Of a DNA stretch of 64,000 nt, positions 17,009 through 26,867 are shown piece after piece (within the stretch, counting starts at the first letter, position 1; each line of letters opens with the position of its first letter). The stretch lies in contig NZ_JACIJH010000001.1 in assembly GCF_014199295.1 (NCBI RefSeq), forward strand, positions 496,001 to 560,000, given 5' to 3'. Position numbers and translations under genes: made by a program. The DNA is from Sphingopyxis panaciterrulae. Lineage in GTDB: Bacteria; Pseudomonadota; Alphaproteobacteria; Sphingomonadales; Sphingomonadaceae. The notes beneath the pieces were generated by a model that saw nothing but the letters and a program-made list of their open reading frames with translations, was not told where the DNA came from and did no database searches.

Positions 17009-18352
17009 ATGCACAGTCTGTTCGCTTTCCTGTCGCTTGCCGCCTGGTCGGTTCAGGCCGCCGCCGCGCCCGCCGCGGCGCCGGCGAAGGCCTGGCCGCG
17101 CGAGGTTCAGGCGGCCTATGACGACCTGAAGACCGAATGCCGCGCTAGCGGGGGCAAGTTCATCGCCGACCGCGCGGCCTTCGCCACCGAGACCGAACTC
17201 ACCAATGACGGCAAATCCGACTGGGTGCTCGAATATGCCGCGACGCGCTGTTCGAACGCCGGCTATTCGGCGTGGTGCGGCACCGCGGGCTGCATGATCT
17301 CGATCCTCGGGTCGAGTCCCGGGGGCTTGCGCGCGATCTTCGGAGATAATGTGCGCGGATGGAGCGCGGTCGACCTCGGGCGCGGGCGCAAGGGGCTCGA
17401 AATACCCGTCCACGGAACCGTCTGCGGCGGTGCGGGCGCGGAAGCCTGTATCGAGACGCTTGCCTGGAACGGGCGCAAATGGGATCTGGTCAAGCGCCAT
17501 CGCTGGACCGACGCCGATTATGCGGCCGAGCAGCGGAGGCAGGCCGCGGCGGGCGCGGTGGAATTGCCGCCGCAGCACGAGACGCGCTGGCAGTTCGGGG
17601 GCAGCGGTGCCGGCGCGGTTGCGGCGACCACCGGCCACCCCGAATTCGTGGCGCTCGGGCTGCGATGCCAGCCCGGCGGCGGCGTCTATATGACGCTTGT
17701 GCCCAAGCCGGGCCTGTCGCTGCCACCCGCCGGCCGGCCGCTGCTCGTCAACTTCACCGGCAGCGAGGGCGGCTATGACGCGACGCAGACGCTGGTGCAG
17801 GAGCCGGGCAAGAGCGATTTCAGCGGCCCGATCGACCCCGGCGTCGAAGGGCTGCTGATCGGCGCCGACACCGGGCTTGACCCGATCGCGAGCGCCAGCG
17901 GCGGCGACGAGTGGCAGGAACTGAGCTATCTGTCGCTCGCCGGATCGACCGCGGCGATCCGTTCGCTTCGCCAGCAATGCGACGGCGCCGCAGGGGCGGC
18001 GTCGAGCGCGCAGGCGGCGGGCCGGAAGCCGGTCGCGCCGCTCGGCATCCTTCCCGGCTATTATGTGTCGGAAAGCGAGCCCTGCGCGCAGCCGAGTTTC
18101 GAGGCGCTCTTCTATGACGGCCGGCGGCTGGGGCTGGTGCGCGGCGGCGGCGCGCCGGGCAGCGACGAGGAGAATTTCGTCGGCCCGCTCGGCAAGGTGG
18201 AGCGGTCGGGCAAGGCCCTCTTCCTTCCGGAGTGGGGAATGGAGGTGCGTGTCCTGTCCCCGACGCGCATCCAGCTCACCATCCAGGACTCCGAGGCGCC
18301 GCGGCGCTGGTGCCCGGCCGAGGGGATGCCCGCGAAGTGGCGGGTGCGATAG
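17009..18352 (+). CDS. Secreted protein of unknown function
   Basis: This 447-residue protein has a signal peptide (MHSLFAFLSLAAWSVQAAAA). An N-terminal segment has spaced cysteines and a calcium-like DGKSDW turn (TECRASGG, NDGKSDWVLEYAATRCSN, SAWCGTAGC). Two further beta-rich segments follow, the last around EPCAQPSFEALFYDGRRLGL. GGGAGG precedes the ATG at 17009, which is preferred over an earlier in-frame start at 16964. The many cysteines suggest disulfide bonds in the periplasm. It may end the four-gene envelope cluster that starts at 15008. I do not recognise the family with confidence. Confidence 0.7.
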   Translation: MHSLFAFLSLAAWSVQAAAAPAAAPAKAWPREVQAAYDDLKTECRASGGKFIADRAAFATETELTNDGKSDWVLEYAATRCSNAGYSAWCGTAGCMISILGSSPGGLRAIFGDNVRGWSAVDLGRGRKGLEIPVHGTVCGGAGAEACIETLAWNGRKWDLVKRHRWTDADYAAEQRRQAAAGAVELPPQHETRWQFGGSGAGAVAATTGHPEFVALGLRCQPGGGVYMTLVPKPGLSLPPAGRPLLVNFTGSEGGYDATQTLVQEPGKSDFSGPIDPGVEGLLIGADTGLDPIASASGGDEWQELSYLSLAGSTAAIRSLRQQCDGAAGAASSAQAAGRKPVAPLGILPGYYVSESEPCAQPSFEALFYDGRRLGLVRGGGAPGSDEENFVGPLGKVERSGKALFLPEWGMEVRVLSPTRIQLTIQDSEAPRRWCPAEGMPAKWRVR

Positions 18353-18392
18353 GAAAAAGTTGGAAGCGGCGTCGGGCAGGTGGATATTCCGC

Positions 18393-18419
18393 GTCACCCT
18401 GGGCTTGACCCGGGGTGAC
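18393..18419. repeat. Intergenic palindromic repeat (REP-like)
   Basis: GTCACCCTGG and CCGGGGTGAC flank a GCTTGAC-type centre, giving an imperfect palindrome in the gap between two genes. This CACCC/GGGTG unit is a commonly scattered intergenic element in sphingomonads. It could also act as a hairpin after the upstream gene. Confidence 0.55.
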
Positions 18420-18526
18420 CAAAGGACAGGGGCTTCCACATCCGCCCCCGGGCGAAGTCCATCGTTTACGCCGCTTTTACCAGTCGCGGTGCATAGATTC
18501 GGCCCGATAGTCGTGACTGGGGACAG

Positions 18527-19813
18527 ATGATGGACAGCATGCGCGGCCTGCTTTCGGGCAGCCACGGCCAGGACGATGGCGGAATCGACGCCCCGGTCGC
18601 CGTTGGCGTCGACGAGCGGCGGATGCAGGTCCGCGCCTATAATCACTGGGCGTCGCTGCTGTCCGACCGCGCCTATCCGTCGGTCGAGGACCTCGACCTC
18701 GGGCATGTCGGCGATTTCGGACCGCATTCGGTGTTGCTCGATTTCACGGCGGGACTCGAGAATCCGGGGGTCGCCTTTCTGGGCGACCGGCTGCGCGCCG
18801 AGTCGCAGATCGACGCCGATGTCCGGCATATCAGCCAGATCCCCGGCCGGTCGCTGCTGTCGCGGCTGACCGACCATTATCTTCAGATCATCGCCAACCG
18901 CGCGCCGATCGGTTTCGAGGCCGAGTTCGTGAACGACCGCGGCACGACGATCATGTACCGCGGCATCCTGCTCCCCTTCTCGTCCGACGGCGAGGCGATC
19001 GACTTCATCCTCGGGGTCATCAACTGGAAGGAAGCGGCACCCGCCGCGCAGGAAGAGGAATTGCAGCTTTCCGTCGAGCAGGCGCTGCGCAGCGCGCCGC
19101 CGCTGACCGCGCCGGTCCCGGTGTGGGCCGACGGCCCCGTTTCGAGCCCCCTCGACGACGAAGAGGCCGCGCCCGGTTTCGCGGCGCTCGACGAAACACC
19201 CGCCGATCCGGTCGAGCTCGCCGACTGGCTGGCGGCCGCGCGCGAGACCGCGGCCCGCGCGCTCGTCGCCGACAGCCGCAGCCGCAGCGCGCTCTATCAG
19301 GCGGTCGGGCGGGCGTGGGACTTCGCGCTCGCCGCCGAAACGCAGCCCGAGGCCCTGACCGAGCTGCTGAACGACGCGGGGCTGAAGGCGCAGGCGCGCG
19401 CGCCGATGACGCCGGTGGTCAAGCTGGTGTTCGGCGCCCATTACGACAAGACGCGGCTGGCCGAATATGCCTGCGTGCTTGGCCATGCGAAGGCCGAAGG
19501 GGTCGCGCGCGGCGGCCTTGCCGCCTATCTCGACCGCTATCCGGGCGGGCTCAAGGGGCTGGTCAGGGACGCCCGCGCGCGCCGCAAGCCGGTGGACGCG
19601 GCCGTGCCGCCGGCCGGTGCGGGGCTCGCCGCGCTGCGAACGGCGCATCCCGCGGTGATCCTGGAGCATGACGCGGGCGAGGCCGAGTTCGTCGTGCTGA
19701 TCGCGCGCGCGATGCCCGGCGGGCATATCGGCATCGTCGCCAAGGCGGCCGACGACGCGGCGCTGGTCGCGAAGCTGGCGAAGGCGGCGATCGCGATCAC
19801 GCCTAGCGGATGA
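18527..19813 (+). CDS. PAS-like domain protein
   Basis: The 428-residue protein has an N-terminal PAS_5-like region (about residues 30-170: MQVRAYNHWASLLSDRAYPS, then GLENPGVAFLGDRLRAE and GTTIMYRGILLPFSSDG). A long alanine-rich C-terminal part without a recognised fold follows. No membrane helix or kinase motif is present, so it is not a classical histidine kinase. Two consecutive ATG codons (18527, 18530) are possible starts. It sits 165 bases upstream of the large glutamate dehydrogenase gene on the same strand. PAS_5 proteins are typical of Alphaproteobacteria; function unknown. Confidence 0.72.
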   Translation: MMDSMRGLLSGSHGQDDGGIDAPVAVGVDERRMQVRAYNHWASLLSDRAYPSVEDLDLGHVGDFGPHSVLLDFTAGLENPGVAFLGDRLRAESQIDADVRHISQIPGRSLLSRLTDHYLQIIANRAPIGFEAEFVNDRGTTIMYRGILLPFSSDGEAIDFILGVINWKEAAPAAQEEELQLSVEQALRSAPPLTAPVPVWADGPVSSPLDDEEAAPGFAALDETPADPVELADWLAAARETAARALVADSRSRSALYQAVGRAWDFALAAETQPEALTELLNDAGLKAQARAPMTPVVKLVFGAHYDKTRLAEYACVLGHAKAEGVARGGLAAYLDRYPGGLKGLVRDARARRKPVDAAVPPAGAGLAALRTAHPAVILEHDAGEAEFVVLIARAMPGGHIGIVAKAADDAALVAKLAKAAIAITPSG

Positions 19814-19978
19814 CGCTTGTCGCTGCAGCGCAACAGACAATCCCAGTTTTGAAATATTTTTACGCGGGGCCGTCCGCGGGCCTTGAGCCGTGCGCGCGGC
19901 AGGCGCATAGGGGAGGGACGAGCGGGCTGGCCGATCGGCGGCGAAAGCCCGTCTTTTTGGTTCGGGATATTGCACCCT

Positions 19979-22900
19979 ATGCCTGACAAGACGTCGACCG
20001 ACATTCCGGAACCCGACCCTTCGGTTTCGGCCCCCTCCATTCCCAAGAAAATCCAGTCCGCCTATCTGACCGCCCTGCGCGGCAGCGCGCTGCCCGGCGA
20101 AGGCGACGACATGGATGGCACGGCGCTCGCCGACGCGAGCGCTTTCGTCGCGGGGGTCGCGCTCGACCGCCCGCCGGGCCAGCCGGTGCTGGCGCTCGAA
20201 CCGATGGCCGCCGACGGCACCGACCGGCGGATGCGCCTCGCCATCGTCAACGACGACATGCCCTTCCTCGTCGATTCGACCTCGCAGGTCGCGGCGGCGC
20301 AGGGGCTGGTCGTCCACCGCATCCTGCACCCCGTGGTGTCGGCCAAGCGCGACGCCAAGGGACATCTGACCGACGCGGGCGCGCCCGAAAAGGGCGGCGC
20401 GGGCCGCGAATCGGTCATCTATATGGAAATCGAGCGCGGCGATGCCCGTGCCCGGCGGCGCCTGCTCGACGCGATCGAGACGGCGCTGGCCGACGTACGC
20501 GCGGCGGTGGCCGACTGGAAGCCGATGCGCGCCGCGATGCTGGCCGACGCGGCGATCCGATCCGACGACGAGGGCGCCGAACTGCTGCGCTGGTTCGAAG
20601 GCGGGGCGATGACCCAGCTCGGCCACGAATGGCGCACGCGCGCGGGCAAGGCGCAGGACCGGCTCGGCATCTGCGCGTCGAGCAGCAGCCAGCTCCTGTC
20701 GCCCGAAGCGCTCGACGCCGCCTTCGCCTGGTTCGACAAGGGCGGCCGTGCGCCGCTGCTCATCAAGTCGAACCGGCTGTCGGCGGTGCATCGCCGCGTC
20801 CTGCTCGACCTGGTCGTCGTGCCCGAGATGAAGGGGAAGACCGCCGAGCGGCTGTCGATCCACGCCGGCCTGTGGACCAGCCAGGCGCTGTCGACCCCGC
20901 CCGCCAAGGTGCCGATGCTGCGCGCCCGGCTTGCCGAGTTGATGGCGAAGTTCGGCTTCGACCCCGCGGGCCACGCCGGCAAGGCGCTCGCGCACGCGCT
21001 GACCGCGCTGCCGCACGACCTGCTGATCGCTTTCGACGGCGAATCGCTCGAACGGCTCGCGCTGACCTCCATGTCGATCACCGACCGACCGCGGCCGAAG
21101 CTGGTGACGGTGAAGAGCGCGCTCGGGCGGCATCTGTTCGTCTTCGTCTGGCTGCCGCGCGACGAGGTGTCGACCGGCCGCCGGCTGGCGATCGAGGGCA
21201 TGCTGGCGCGCGAGGCGCGCGCCGGCGTCATCGGCTGGACGATGGTGCTCGAGGACGGCGGCGCGGCGCTGCTGCGCTATGCGCTCGACCTCAGGAGCGG
21301 CGGCGTGATCCCCGAGGAGGGGCAGCTCAATACCATGCTGGAACAGATGGTGCGCGGCTGGCAGCCCGAGGTCGAGGCGGCGCTGGCGAGGCGCGGCGAT
21401 GCCGGCCGCGCGGCAGCGCTGGCGGCGCGCTTCGCGCCGCTTTTCCCGCCCAATTATCGCAACCTCTATGACCCCGAAGAGGCGGCGCGCGACATTCTGC
21501 GGTTGCGCGACCTCGACGCCGAGCATCCGCGCGGCGTGCGGCTCGCGCTCAAGAGCCTCGACGGCGACGATCGGCTGCGGCTGAAGGTCTATAGCGCGTC
21601 GGGCGCGCTCGCGCTGTCCGACGTCGTGCCGGCGCTCGAACATTTCGGTTTCGAGGTGCTGGAAGAGATTCCGACCGCGCTGAACTATGGCCGGCCGACC
21701 TCGCTCGAGGGCGAGGACCCCGCCTTCATCCACGATTTCACGCTCAAGCTGCCACCGTCGGTCGACGAGACCGCGCTGCTGCCGCACGTGCCGGTGATCG
21801 AGGCGGCGATCGCCGCGGTGCTCGAAGGCAGCGCCGAGAATGACGCGTTCAACGAACTGGTGCTCGTCACCCAGACCGACCCCAAGGCGATCGTCTGGCT
21901 GCGCGCCTGGTTCCGCTATCTGCGCCAGGGCGGTTCCTCTTATGGCATGGATACCGTCGTCGCGGCGCTGCGCCACGCGCCCGAGCTGACCGCGAAGCTG
22001 ATCGAGCGTTTCTGCGCGCTGCACGATCCCGAGACGCGCGACGCAAAGCGTGCCGAGGCGCTGGCGGACGAGATCCAGGCGGCGTTTGCGGGCATCAAGT
22101 CGATCGACGAGGACCGCATCCTGCGCCTGTTCAACGCGGTGATCGGCGCGACGCTGCGCACCAACGCCTTCGCCCCCGCGGCGGCCGAGGCGCTGGCGTT
22201 CAAGATCGATTCGAGCCGCATTCCGGGGCTGCCCAAGCCGCTGCCGTGGCGCGAGGTGTTCGTTTACAGCCCCCGCGTCGAGGGCATCCACCTGCGCGCC
22301 GGCCCGGTCGCGCGCGGCGGGCTGCGCTGGTCCGACCGGCGCGACGACTTCCGCACCGAAATCCTCGGCCTGATGAAGGCGCAGCGGGTCAAGAATGCCG
22401 TCATCGTGCCGACCGGCGCGAAGGGCGGCTTCTATCCGAAGGCGCTGCCCGATCCGACGCTCGACCGCGACGCATGGTTCGCCGAGGGGAAGGAATGCTA
22501 TCGCATCTTCATCCGCTCGCTGCTGTCGATCACCGACAATATCGTTGGCAGCAAGGTCGTGCATCCGAAGAAGGTCGCGATCCACGACGGCGAGGACCCC
22601 TATTTCGTCGTCGCCGCCGACAAGGGCACCGCGACCTTTTCCGACGTCGCCAACGCGCTGGCGATGGAGCGCGACTTCTGGCTCGGCGATGCCTTCGCGA
22701 GCGGCGGGTCGCACGGGTACGACCACAAGGCGATGGGCATCACCGCGCGCGGCGCCTGGGTTTCGGTCCAGCGCCATTTCGCCGAAATGGGCGTCGACGT
22801 GCAGACCGACACGGTCCGCGTCGTCGGCTGCGGCGACATGTCGGGCGACGTGTTCGGCAATGGCATGCTGCTGTCGAAGGCGATCAAGCTGGTCGCGGCG

Positions 22901-24691
22901 TTCGACCATCGCCACATCTTCCTCGATCCCGACCCCGATCCGGCGAAGAGCTGGAAGGAGCGCGAGCGGCTGTTCAATCTGCCGCGGTCGAGCTGGGACG
23001 ATTATGACAAGACGCTGATCTCGACGGGCGGTGGCGTCTTTCCGCGCAGCCAGAAGAGCATTCCGCTGACCCCCGAGGTGCAGGCGGCGCTCGGCCTGTC
23101 GCAGGCCGAGATCGAGCCGACCGCGCTGATCTCCGCCATCCTCAAGGCGCCGGTCGACCTACTGTGGTTCGGCGGCATCGGCACCTATGTGAAGGCAGCG
23201 AGTCAGAACAATGCCGAGGTCGGCGACCCCGCCAACGACGCGCTGCGCGTCGATGCCGAGGATCTGCGCGTCCGTGTGGTGGGCGAGGGCGCGAACCTAG
23301 GCACGACCCAGGCATCGCGCATTGCCTTTGCGCTGAAGGGCGGTCGGATCAACGCCGACTTCGTCGACAACAGCGCCGGCGTCGACTGCTCGGATAACGA
23401 GGTCAACATCAAGATCGCGCTGAACCGCGAGATGGCCGAGGGGCGGCTGGCGCAGGACGCGCGCGACGCGCTGCTCGTCCGCATGACCGACGACGTAGCG
23501 GCGCTGGTGCTCGAGGACAACCGTCTCCAGGCGCTCGCGCTGTCGATCGCCGAAAAGGGCGGGGCGGGCGCGGTGCCGTCGCTGGTGCGGATCATGGAGA
23601 CGTTCGAGGGATCGGGCCGGCTCGACCGCAAGGTCGAGGGGCTGGCGGCGAACGACGAGTTGATGCGCCGCGCGCAGGAAGGGCGCGGGCTGACCCGGCC
23701 CGAGCTGGCGATATTGCTCTCGACCGCCAAGCTGGCGTTGCAGGACGCCATCGAGGCGAGCGACCTGCCCGACGATCCGGCGCTGGCCGGCGATCTCGCC
23801 GCGGCGTTCCCGGCCGAGATGCAGCGCGATTTCGCGGCCGCGATCGCCGATCACCAACTGCGGCGCGAGATCATCGCGACCAAGCTCGCGAACCGCATCG
23901 TCAACCGCATGGGCGTCGTCCATCCCTTCGAGCTGGTCGAGGAGGAAGGCTGTTCGCTCGGCGATGTCGCGGCGGCGTTCGTGGCGGTCGAACGGTTGCT
24001 CGACATGCGCGAGATATGGGCCGAGCTCGACGTCGCCAAGATCGACGAATCGATCCGGCTGTCGCTGTTCGCGCAGGCGGCGTCGGCGATGACCTCGCAG
24101 ATGGCCGACCTGCTCCGCGTCGCGCCGACGCGGACGCAGCCGGGGGCGATCGTCGACCGGCTCGAACCCGGCGTCGACCGGCTGACCGCCGGGGTCGATG
24201 CGCTGCTCAGCGAATCGGTGCGGCGCCAGTGGGACATGCTGAGCCAGCAACTGCTCGACGCCGGCGCGCCCGAGGCGCTGACCGCGGCGGTGGTGCGGCT
24301 GTTCAAGACCGATGGTGCGATCGGCATCGTCGACCTGGCCGAACGGCGCGGCGACGACGAGATCGCGGTGACCCACGCCTTCACCCATCTGGGCGACGCG
24401 CTGGGGCTCGACTGGGCGCAGACGCTTGCGGCGCATATGAGCCCGAGCGATCCGTGGGAGCGATTGCTGGTCAACAGCCTCGCGCGCGATTTCCAGCAGA
24501 TGCGCCTCGGTTTCCTTGCCGGGCTGTCGGGCAAGAATCTCGACGCGGCGGTCGGCGCCTGGCTCGCCGAGCAGGCGCCGCGCGTCGCGCAGTTCCGCGC
24601 CACCGTCGACCGGGCGCGGCTGGTGCCGAACCCGAACGGCGCGATGCTGTCGCACCTCGCGGGGCAGGCGCGCGGACTGCTCGGGCGGTGA
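19979..24691 (+). CDS. gdhB: NAD-specific glutamate dehydrogenase, large type
   Basis: At 1,570 residues it has the size of the L_180 class of NAD-dependent glutamate dehydrogenases, which convert glutamate to 2-oxoglutarate and ammonia. N-terminal ACT-like regulatory segments (FLVDSTSQVAAAQGL) precede the catalytic core: RAGPVARGGLRWSDRRDDFR, IVPTGAKGGF and the nucleotide-binding VVGEGANLGTTQASRI. DVFGNGMLLS and the helical C-terminus follow. The ATG at 19979 begins MPDKTSTDIPEP, but has no strong ribosome site. A GC-rich hairpin follows the stop. The enzyme is cytoplasmic and usually serves amino-acid catabolism. Confidence 0.95.
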   Translation: MPDKTSTDIPEPDPSVSAPSIPKKIQSAYLTALRGSALPGEGDDMDGTALADASAFVAGVALDRPPGQPVLALEPMAADGTDRRMRLAIVNDDMPFLVDSTSQVAAAQGLVVHRILHPVVSAKRDAKGHLTDAGAPEKGGAGRESVIYMEIERGDARARRRLLDAIETALADVRAAVADWKPMRAAMLADAAIRSDDEGAELLRWFEGGAMTQLGHEWRTRAGKAQDRLGICASSSSQLLSPEALDAAFAWFDKGGRAPLLIKSNRLSAVHRRVLLDLVVVPEMKGKTAERLSIHAGLWTSQALSTPPAKVPMLRARLAELMAKFGFDPAGHAGKALAHALTALPHDLLIAFDGESLERLALTSMSITDRPRPKLVTVKSALGRHLFVFVWLPRDEVSTGRRLAIEGMLAREARAGVIGWTMVLEDGGAALLRYALDLRSGGVIPEEGQLNTMLEQMVRGWQPEVEAALARRGDAGRAAALAARFAPLFPPNYRNLYDPEEAARDILRLRDLDAEHPRGVRLALKSLDGDDRLRLKVYSASGALALSDVVPALEHFGFEVLEEIPTALNYGRPTSLEGEDPAFIHDFTLKLPPSVDETALLPHVPVIEAAIAAVLEGSAENDAFNELVLVTQTDPKAIVWLRAWFRYLRQGGSSYGMDTVVAALRHAPELTAKLIERFCALHDPETRDAKRAEALADEIQAAFAGIKSIDEDRILRLFNAVIGATLRTNAFAPAAAEALAFKIDSSRIPGLPKPLPWREVFVYSPRVEGIHLRAGPVARGGLRWSDRRDDFRTEILGLMKAQRVKNAVIVPTGAKGGFYPKALPDPTLDRDAWFAEGKECYRIFIRSLLSITDNIVGSKVVHPKKVAIHDGEDPYFVVAADKGTATFSDVANALAMERDFWLGDAFASGGSHGYDHKAMGITARGAWVSVQRHFAEMGVDVQTDTVRVVGCGDMSGDVFGNGMLLSKAIKLVAAFDHRHIFLDPDPDPAKSWKERERLFNLPRSSWDDYDKTLISTGGGVFPRSQKSIPLTPEVQAALGLSQAEIEPTALISAILKAPVDLLWFGGIGTYVKAASQNNAEVGDPANDALRVDAEDLRVRVVGEGANLGTTQASRIAFALKGGRINADFVDNSAGVDCSDNEVNIKIALNREMAEGRLAQDARDALLVRMTDDVAALVLEDNRLQALALSIAEKGGAGAVPSLVRIMETFEGSGRLDRKVEGLAANDELMRRAQEGRGLTRPELAILLSTAKLALQDAIEASDLPDDPALAGDLAAAFPAEMQRDFAAAIADHQLRREIIATKLANRIVNRMGVVHPFELVEEEGCSLGDVAAAFVAVERLLDMREIWAELDVAKIDESIRLSLFAQAASAMTSQMADLLRVAPTRTQPGAIVDRLEPGVDRLTAGVDALLSESVRRQWDMLSQQLLDAGAPEALTAAVVRLFKTDGAIGIVDLAERRGDDEIAVTHAFTHLGDALGLDWAQTLAAHMSPSDPWERLLVNSLARDFQQMRLGFLAGLSGKNLDAAVGAWLAEQAPRVAQFRATVDRARLVPNPNGAMLSHLAGQARGLLGR

Positions 24692-24698
24692 TAGGGGA

Positions 24699-24723
24699 AA
24701 GGGCCGGCGCGCGCCGGCCCTTG
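24699..24723 (+). terminator. Terminator after glutamate dehydrogenase
   Basis: AAGGGCCGGCGC and GCGCCGGCCCTT form a perfect 12-bp inverted repeat starting eight bases after the stop codon. The U tract is short, but position and stem strength fit a rho-independent terminator. Confidence 0.65.
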
Positions 24724-24781
24724 TCGCGGCGCACGGGGCAGGATAGGGGCGCCTTTCCCGTCCTCCCCGAAAGTCTCCGCC

Positions 24782-25639
24782 ATGCCCTTTCAGCCGCGCG
24801 TCGCGATCCTCATCCCGGCGGCGGATTATGGCGAGCATTGGCGGCCGGCGCTCGCGCGCAAGACGGCGGCGCTGACCGCGGCCGGACTGGCGGTCGAACC
24901 ACGCGTGTGGACCGATCCGGGCGACTTTTCGGGCTTCGACCTGATCCTGCCGCTGCTCGCCTGGGGCTATCCGCGCGCGGTGGATCGTTGGTACGCGCTG
25001 CTCGACCGACTCGAGGCCGAGGCACTGCCCGTCGCCAATCCGGTGCCGGTGCTGCGCTGGAACAGCGACAAGGCCTATCTCACTGAGCTGGGCGCCAGGG
25101 AGGTCGCGGTGGTGCCGACGATCGAGGTCGCGGCGCTCGACGAGGCCGCATTGGTGGCGGCGCGCCGGGCGTTCGATACCGAAGAGTTGATCGTGAAGCC
25201 GCCGGTGTCGGCGGGTTCGGACGGCACCCACCGGCTCGCGGCCGAGGCCGCCGTCCCCGCCGATGCGCGCGGGCAGCGGCGGCTGATCCAGCCCTTCATG
25301 CCCGGCGTGCTCGCCGAGGGGGAGTATTCGCTCTTCCTGTTCGGCGGCCGCTATAGCCACGCGATCGTCAAGCGCCCGGCGGCGGGCGATTTCCGCGTCC
25401 AGCCGCAATTCGGCGGCCGCGAAGAACTGTGGGACGCAAGCACCGCGGCGCGCGACCTCGCCGAAGCCGCGCTGGCGGCGGTGCCGGCGGCGACCGTCTA
25501 TGCCCGTGTCGACATGATCGGCGACGGACACGGCGGGCTCGCGATCATGGAGCTGGAGCTGATCGAGCCGCAGCTCTTCCTGAATTTCGCGCCCGACAAG
25601 GGGGCGGCGTTCGGGCGGGCGGTTTACGCGGCCCTTTAG
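24782..25639 (+). CDS. ATP-grasp family ligase
   Basis: The 285-residue protein has the ATP-grasp layout: a Rossmann-like N-terminus (RVAILIPAADYGEH), a central lysine strand (ELIVKPPVSAGSDGTHR), QPFMPGVLAEGEYSLFLFGG and metal-binding MELELIEPQLFL near the C-terminus. It resembles the RimK/glutathione-synthetase-like group that includes DcsG of cycloserine synthesis. Members ligate a carboxylate to an amine or thiol with ATP; the substrate here is unknown. Its stop overlaps the stop of the convergent ribbon-helix-helix gene. It follows the gdh terminator by about 60 bases. Confidence 0.85.
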   Translation: MPFQPRVAILIPAADYGEHWRPALARKTAALTAAGLAVEPRVWTDPGDFSGFDLILPLLAWGYPRAVDRWYALLDRLEAEALPVANPVPVLRWNSDKAYLTELGAREVAVVPTIEVAALDEAALVAARRAFDTEELIVKPPVSAGSDGTHRLAAEAAVPADARGQRRLIQPFMPGVLAEGEYSLFLFGGRYSHAIVKRPAAGDFRVQPQFGGREELWDASTAARDLAEAALAAVPAATVYARVDMIGDGHGGLAIMELELIEPQLFLNFAPDKGAAFGRAVYAAL

Positions 25640-25872
25640 CGGCTCGCTCGCCCCAGCCACAGCCATTGCCGGATCGCCGAGGTCAGGTTGGGCGGATCGT
25701 CCGCCTCCATCCGTTCGACGTCGATGCGCGCGACGAGGGCGTTGACCGGCAGGTTTCGTCGCTGGGCTTCCGCCTCCAGCGCGTCCCAGAAGACGGGTTC
25801 GAGGCTGATCGAGGTCGGGTGGCCGGCGATGGTCACCGAGCGTTTGACGGGGGGATGGAGGGGAATCGGCAT
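25636..25872 (-). CDS. Ribbon-helix-helix protein
   Basis: This 78-residue protein has the RHH_4 pattern: a basic strand (KRSVTIAGHPTSISLE) followed by two helices (VFWDALEAEAQRRNLPVNAL, then VARIDVERM) and a terminal SAIRQWL helix. The family is widespread in Alphaproteobacteria and is presumed to bind DNA as a dimer. It converges on and slightly overlaps the ATP-grasp gene. There is no partner toxin gene next to it, so an antitoxin role is not supported. Confidence 0.82.
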   Translation of the reverse strand: MPIPLHPPVKRSVTIAGHPTSISLEPVFWDALEAEAQRRNLPVNALVARIDVERMEADDPPNLTSAIRQWLWLGRASR

Positions 25873-26033
25873 CCAATGCTCCAGCGGTGATGGCCAAGCC
25901 GCCGCCAGCCGGCTCCCGCGAAGACGGGGGTCAGACGGGTTGGCCGGCCTTTTGGGCCGACCGCCCCGCTGCCCGTGCCGGCGCCTAATGCGTCGTTCGC
26001 CTTGCGAACGCCTTCGTTACGCGCCTGCCGCCG

Positions 26034-26756
26034 TCAATACATATGCTGTCCGCCGTTGATGCTCATCGTCGATCCGGTGACGAAGCCGGCTTCCTCGCTG
26101 CACAGGAAGGCGACGCCGCGTGCGATCTCGCTCGCCTGGCCGAGGCGGCCGACGGGGATTTTGGCGACGATCTTTTCCAGCACCGGGGCGGGGACCGCGG
26201 CGACCATGTCGGTGTCGATATAGCCGGGGGCGATCGCGTTGACCGTCACGCCCTTCTTGGCGCCTTCCTGCGCGAGCGCCTTGGTGAAGCCGTGGATGCC
26301 CGATTTGGCGGCGGCATAATTGACCTGGCCGTACTGGCCCGCCTGGCCGTTGATCGAGCCGATGTTGACGATGCGGCCCCAGCCGCGCTCGACCATGCCG
26401 GGAAAGGTCGCTTTCGCCATGTTGAAGCAGCCGCCGAGGTTGATGCGCATCACATCGTTCCAGTCGTCGAAGCTCATCCGCGCGAGGGTGCCGTCGCGGG
26501 TGATGCCGGCATTGTTCACCACGATGTCGATCGGTCCGACCTCTTCGGTCACCCGCGCGCAGCCGTCGAGGCAGGCCTGATGGTCGCCGACGTCCCATTT
26601 ATAGGCGCGGATGCCGGTGCGGTCGGTGAAGGCCTTCGCCTTTTCGTCGTTGCCGGCATAGTTGGCGACGACGGTGACGCCCTGGCCCTGGAGCGCGAGG
26701 CTGATCGCCTCCCCGATGCCGCGGCTGCCGCCGGTGACGATTGCGATGCGTGCCAT
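26034..26756 (-). CDS. phaB: Acetoacetyl-CoA reductase
   Basis: The 240-residue short-chain dehydrogenase has the NADPH site TGGSRGIG near the start, NNAGITRDGTLARM, the catalytic Ser in GSINGQAGQ and the YxxxK pair in YAAAKSG. The GQYGQVNY and MVAAVPAPVLEKIVAKIPVG segments match PhaB, the polyhydroxyalkanoate enzyme that reduces acetoacetyl-CoA to (R)-3-hydroxybutyryl-CoA. GGGAGAG precedes the ATG at 26756. phaA and phaC are not adjacent, though a thiolase lies at 37989-39170. Confidence 0.92.
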   Translation of the reverse strand: MARIAIVTGGSRGIGEAISLALQGQGVTVVANYAGNDEKAKAFTDRTGIRAYKWDVGDHQACLDGCARVTEEVGPIDIVVNNAGITRDGTLARMSFDDWNDVMRINLGGCFNMAKATFPGMVERGWGRIVNIGSINGQAGQYGQVNYAAAKSGIHGFTKALAQEGAKKGVTVNAIAPGYIDTDMVAAVPAPVLEKIVAKIPVGRLGQASEIARGVAFLCSEEAGFVTGSTMSINGGQHMY

Positions 26757-26867
26757 GAAAACTCTCCCACACAGATTGTCCGTCCTGATTAGGACGCGCC
26801 GCGGCGCCCGGCAAGTTGACCGGCACGTCAATCGCAAAGCTATTCAAATGGGTAGCGCGGCGCGCCG

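Noticed and set aside
16846-17121. Short plus-strand frame beginning MGAAIAALVAMIAIGSGAAT
   Set aside because: Starts with a hydrophobic stretch but runs on into the next gene in the wrong frame as arginine-rich sequence; no good ribosome site.
16925-22915. Very long open frame on the minus strand opposite the glutamate dehydrogenase and neighbouring genes
   Set aside because: It is the arginine- and histidine-rich shadow of GC-rich genes on the plus strand, with no domain and no ribosome site.
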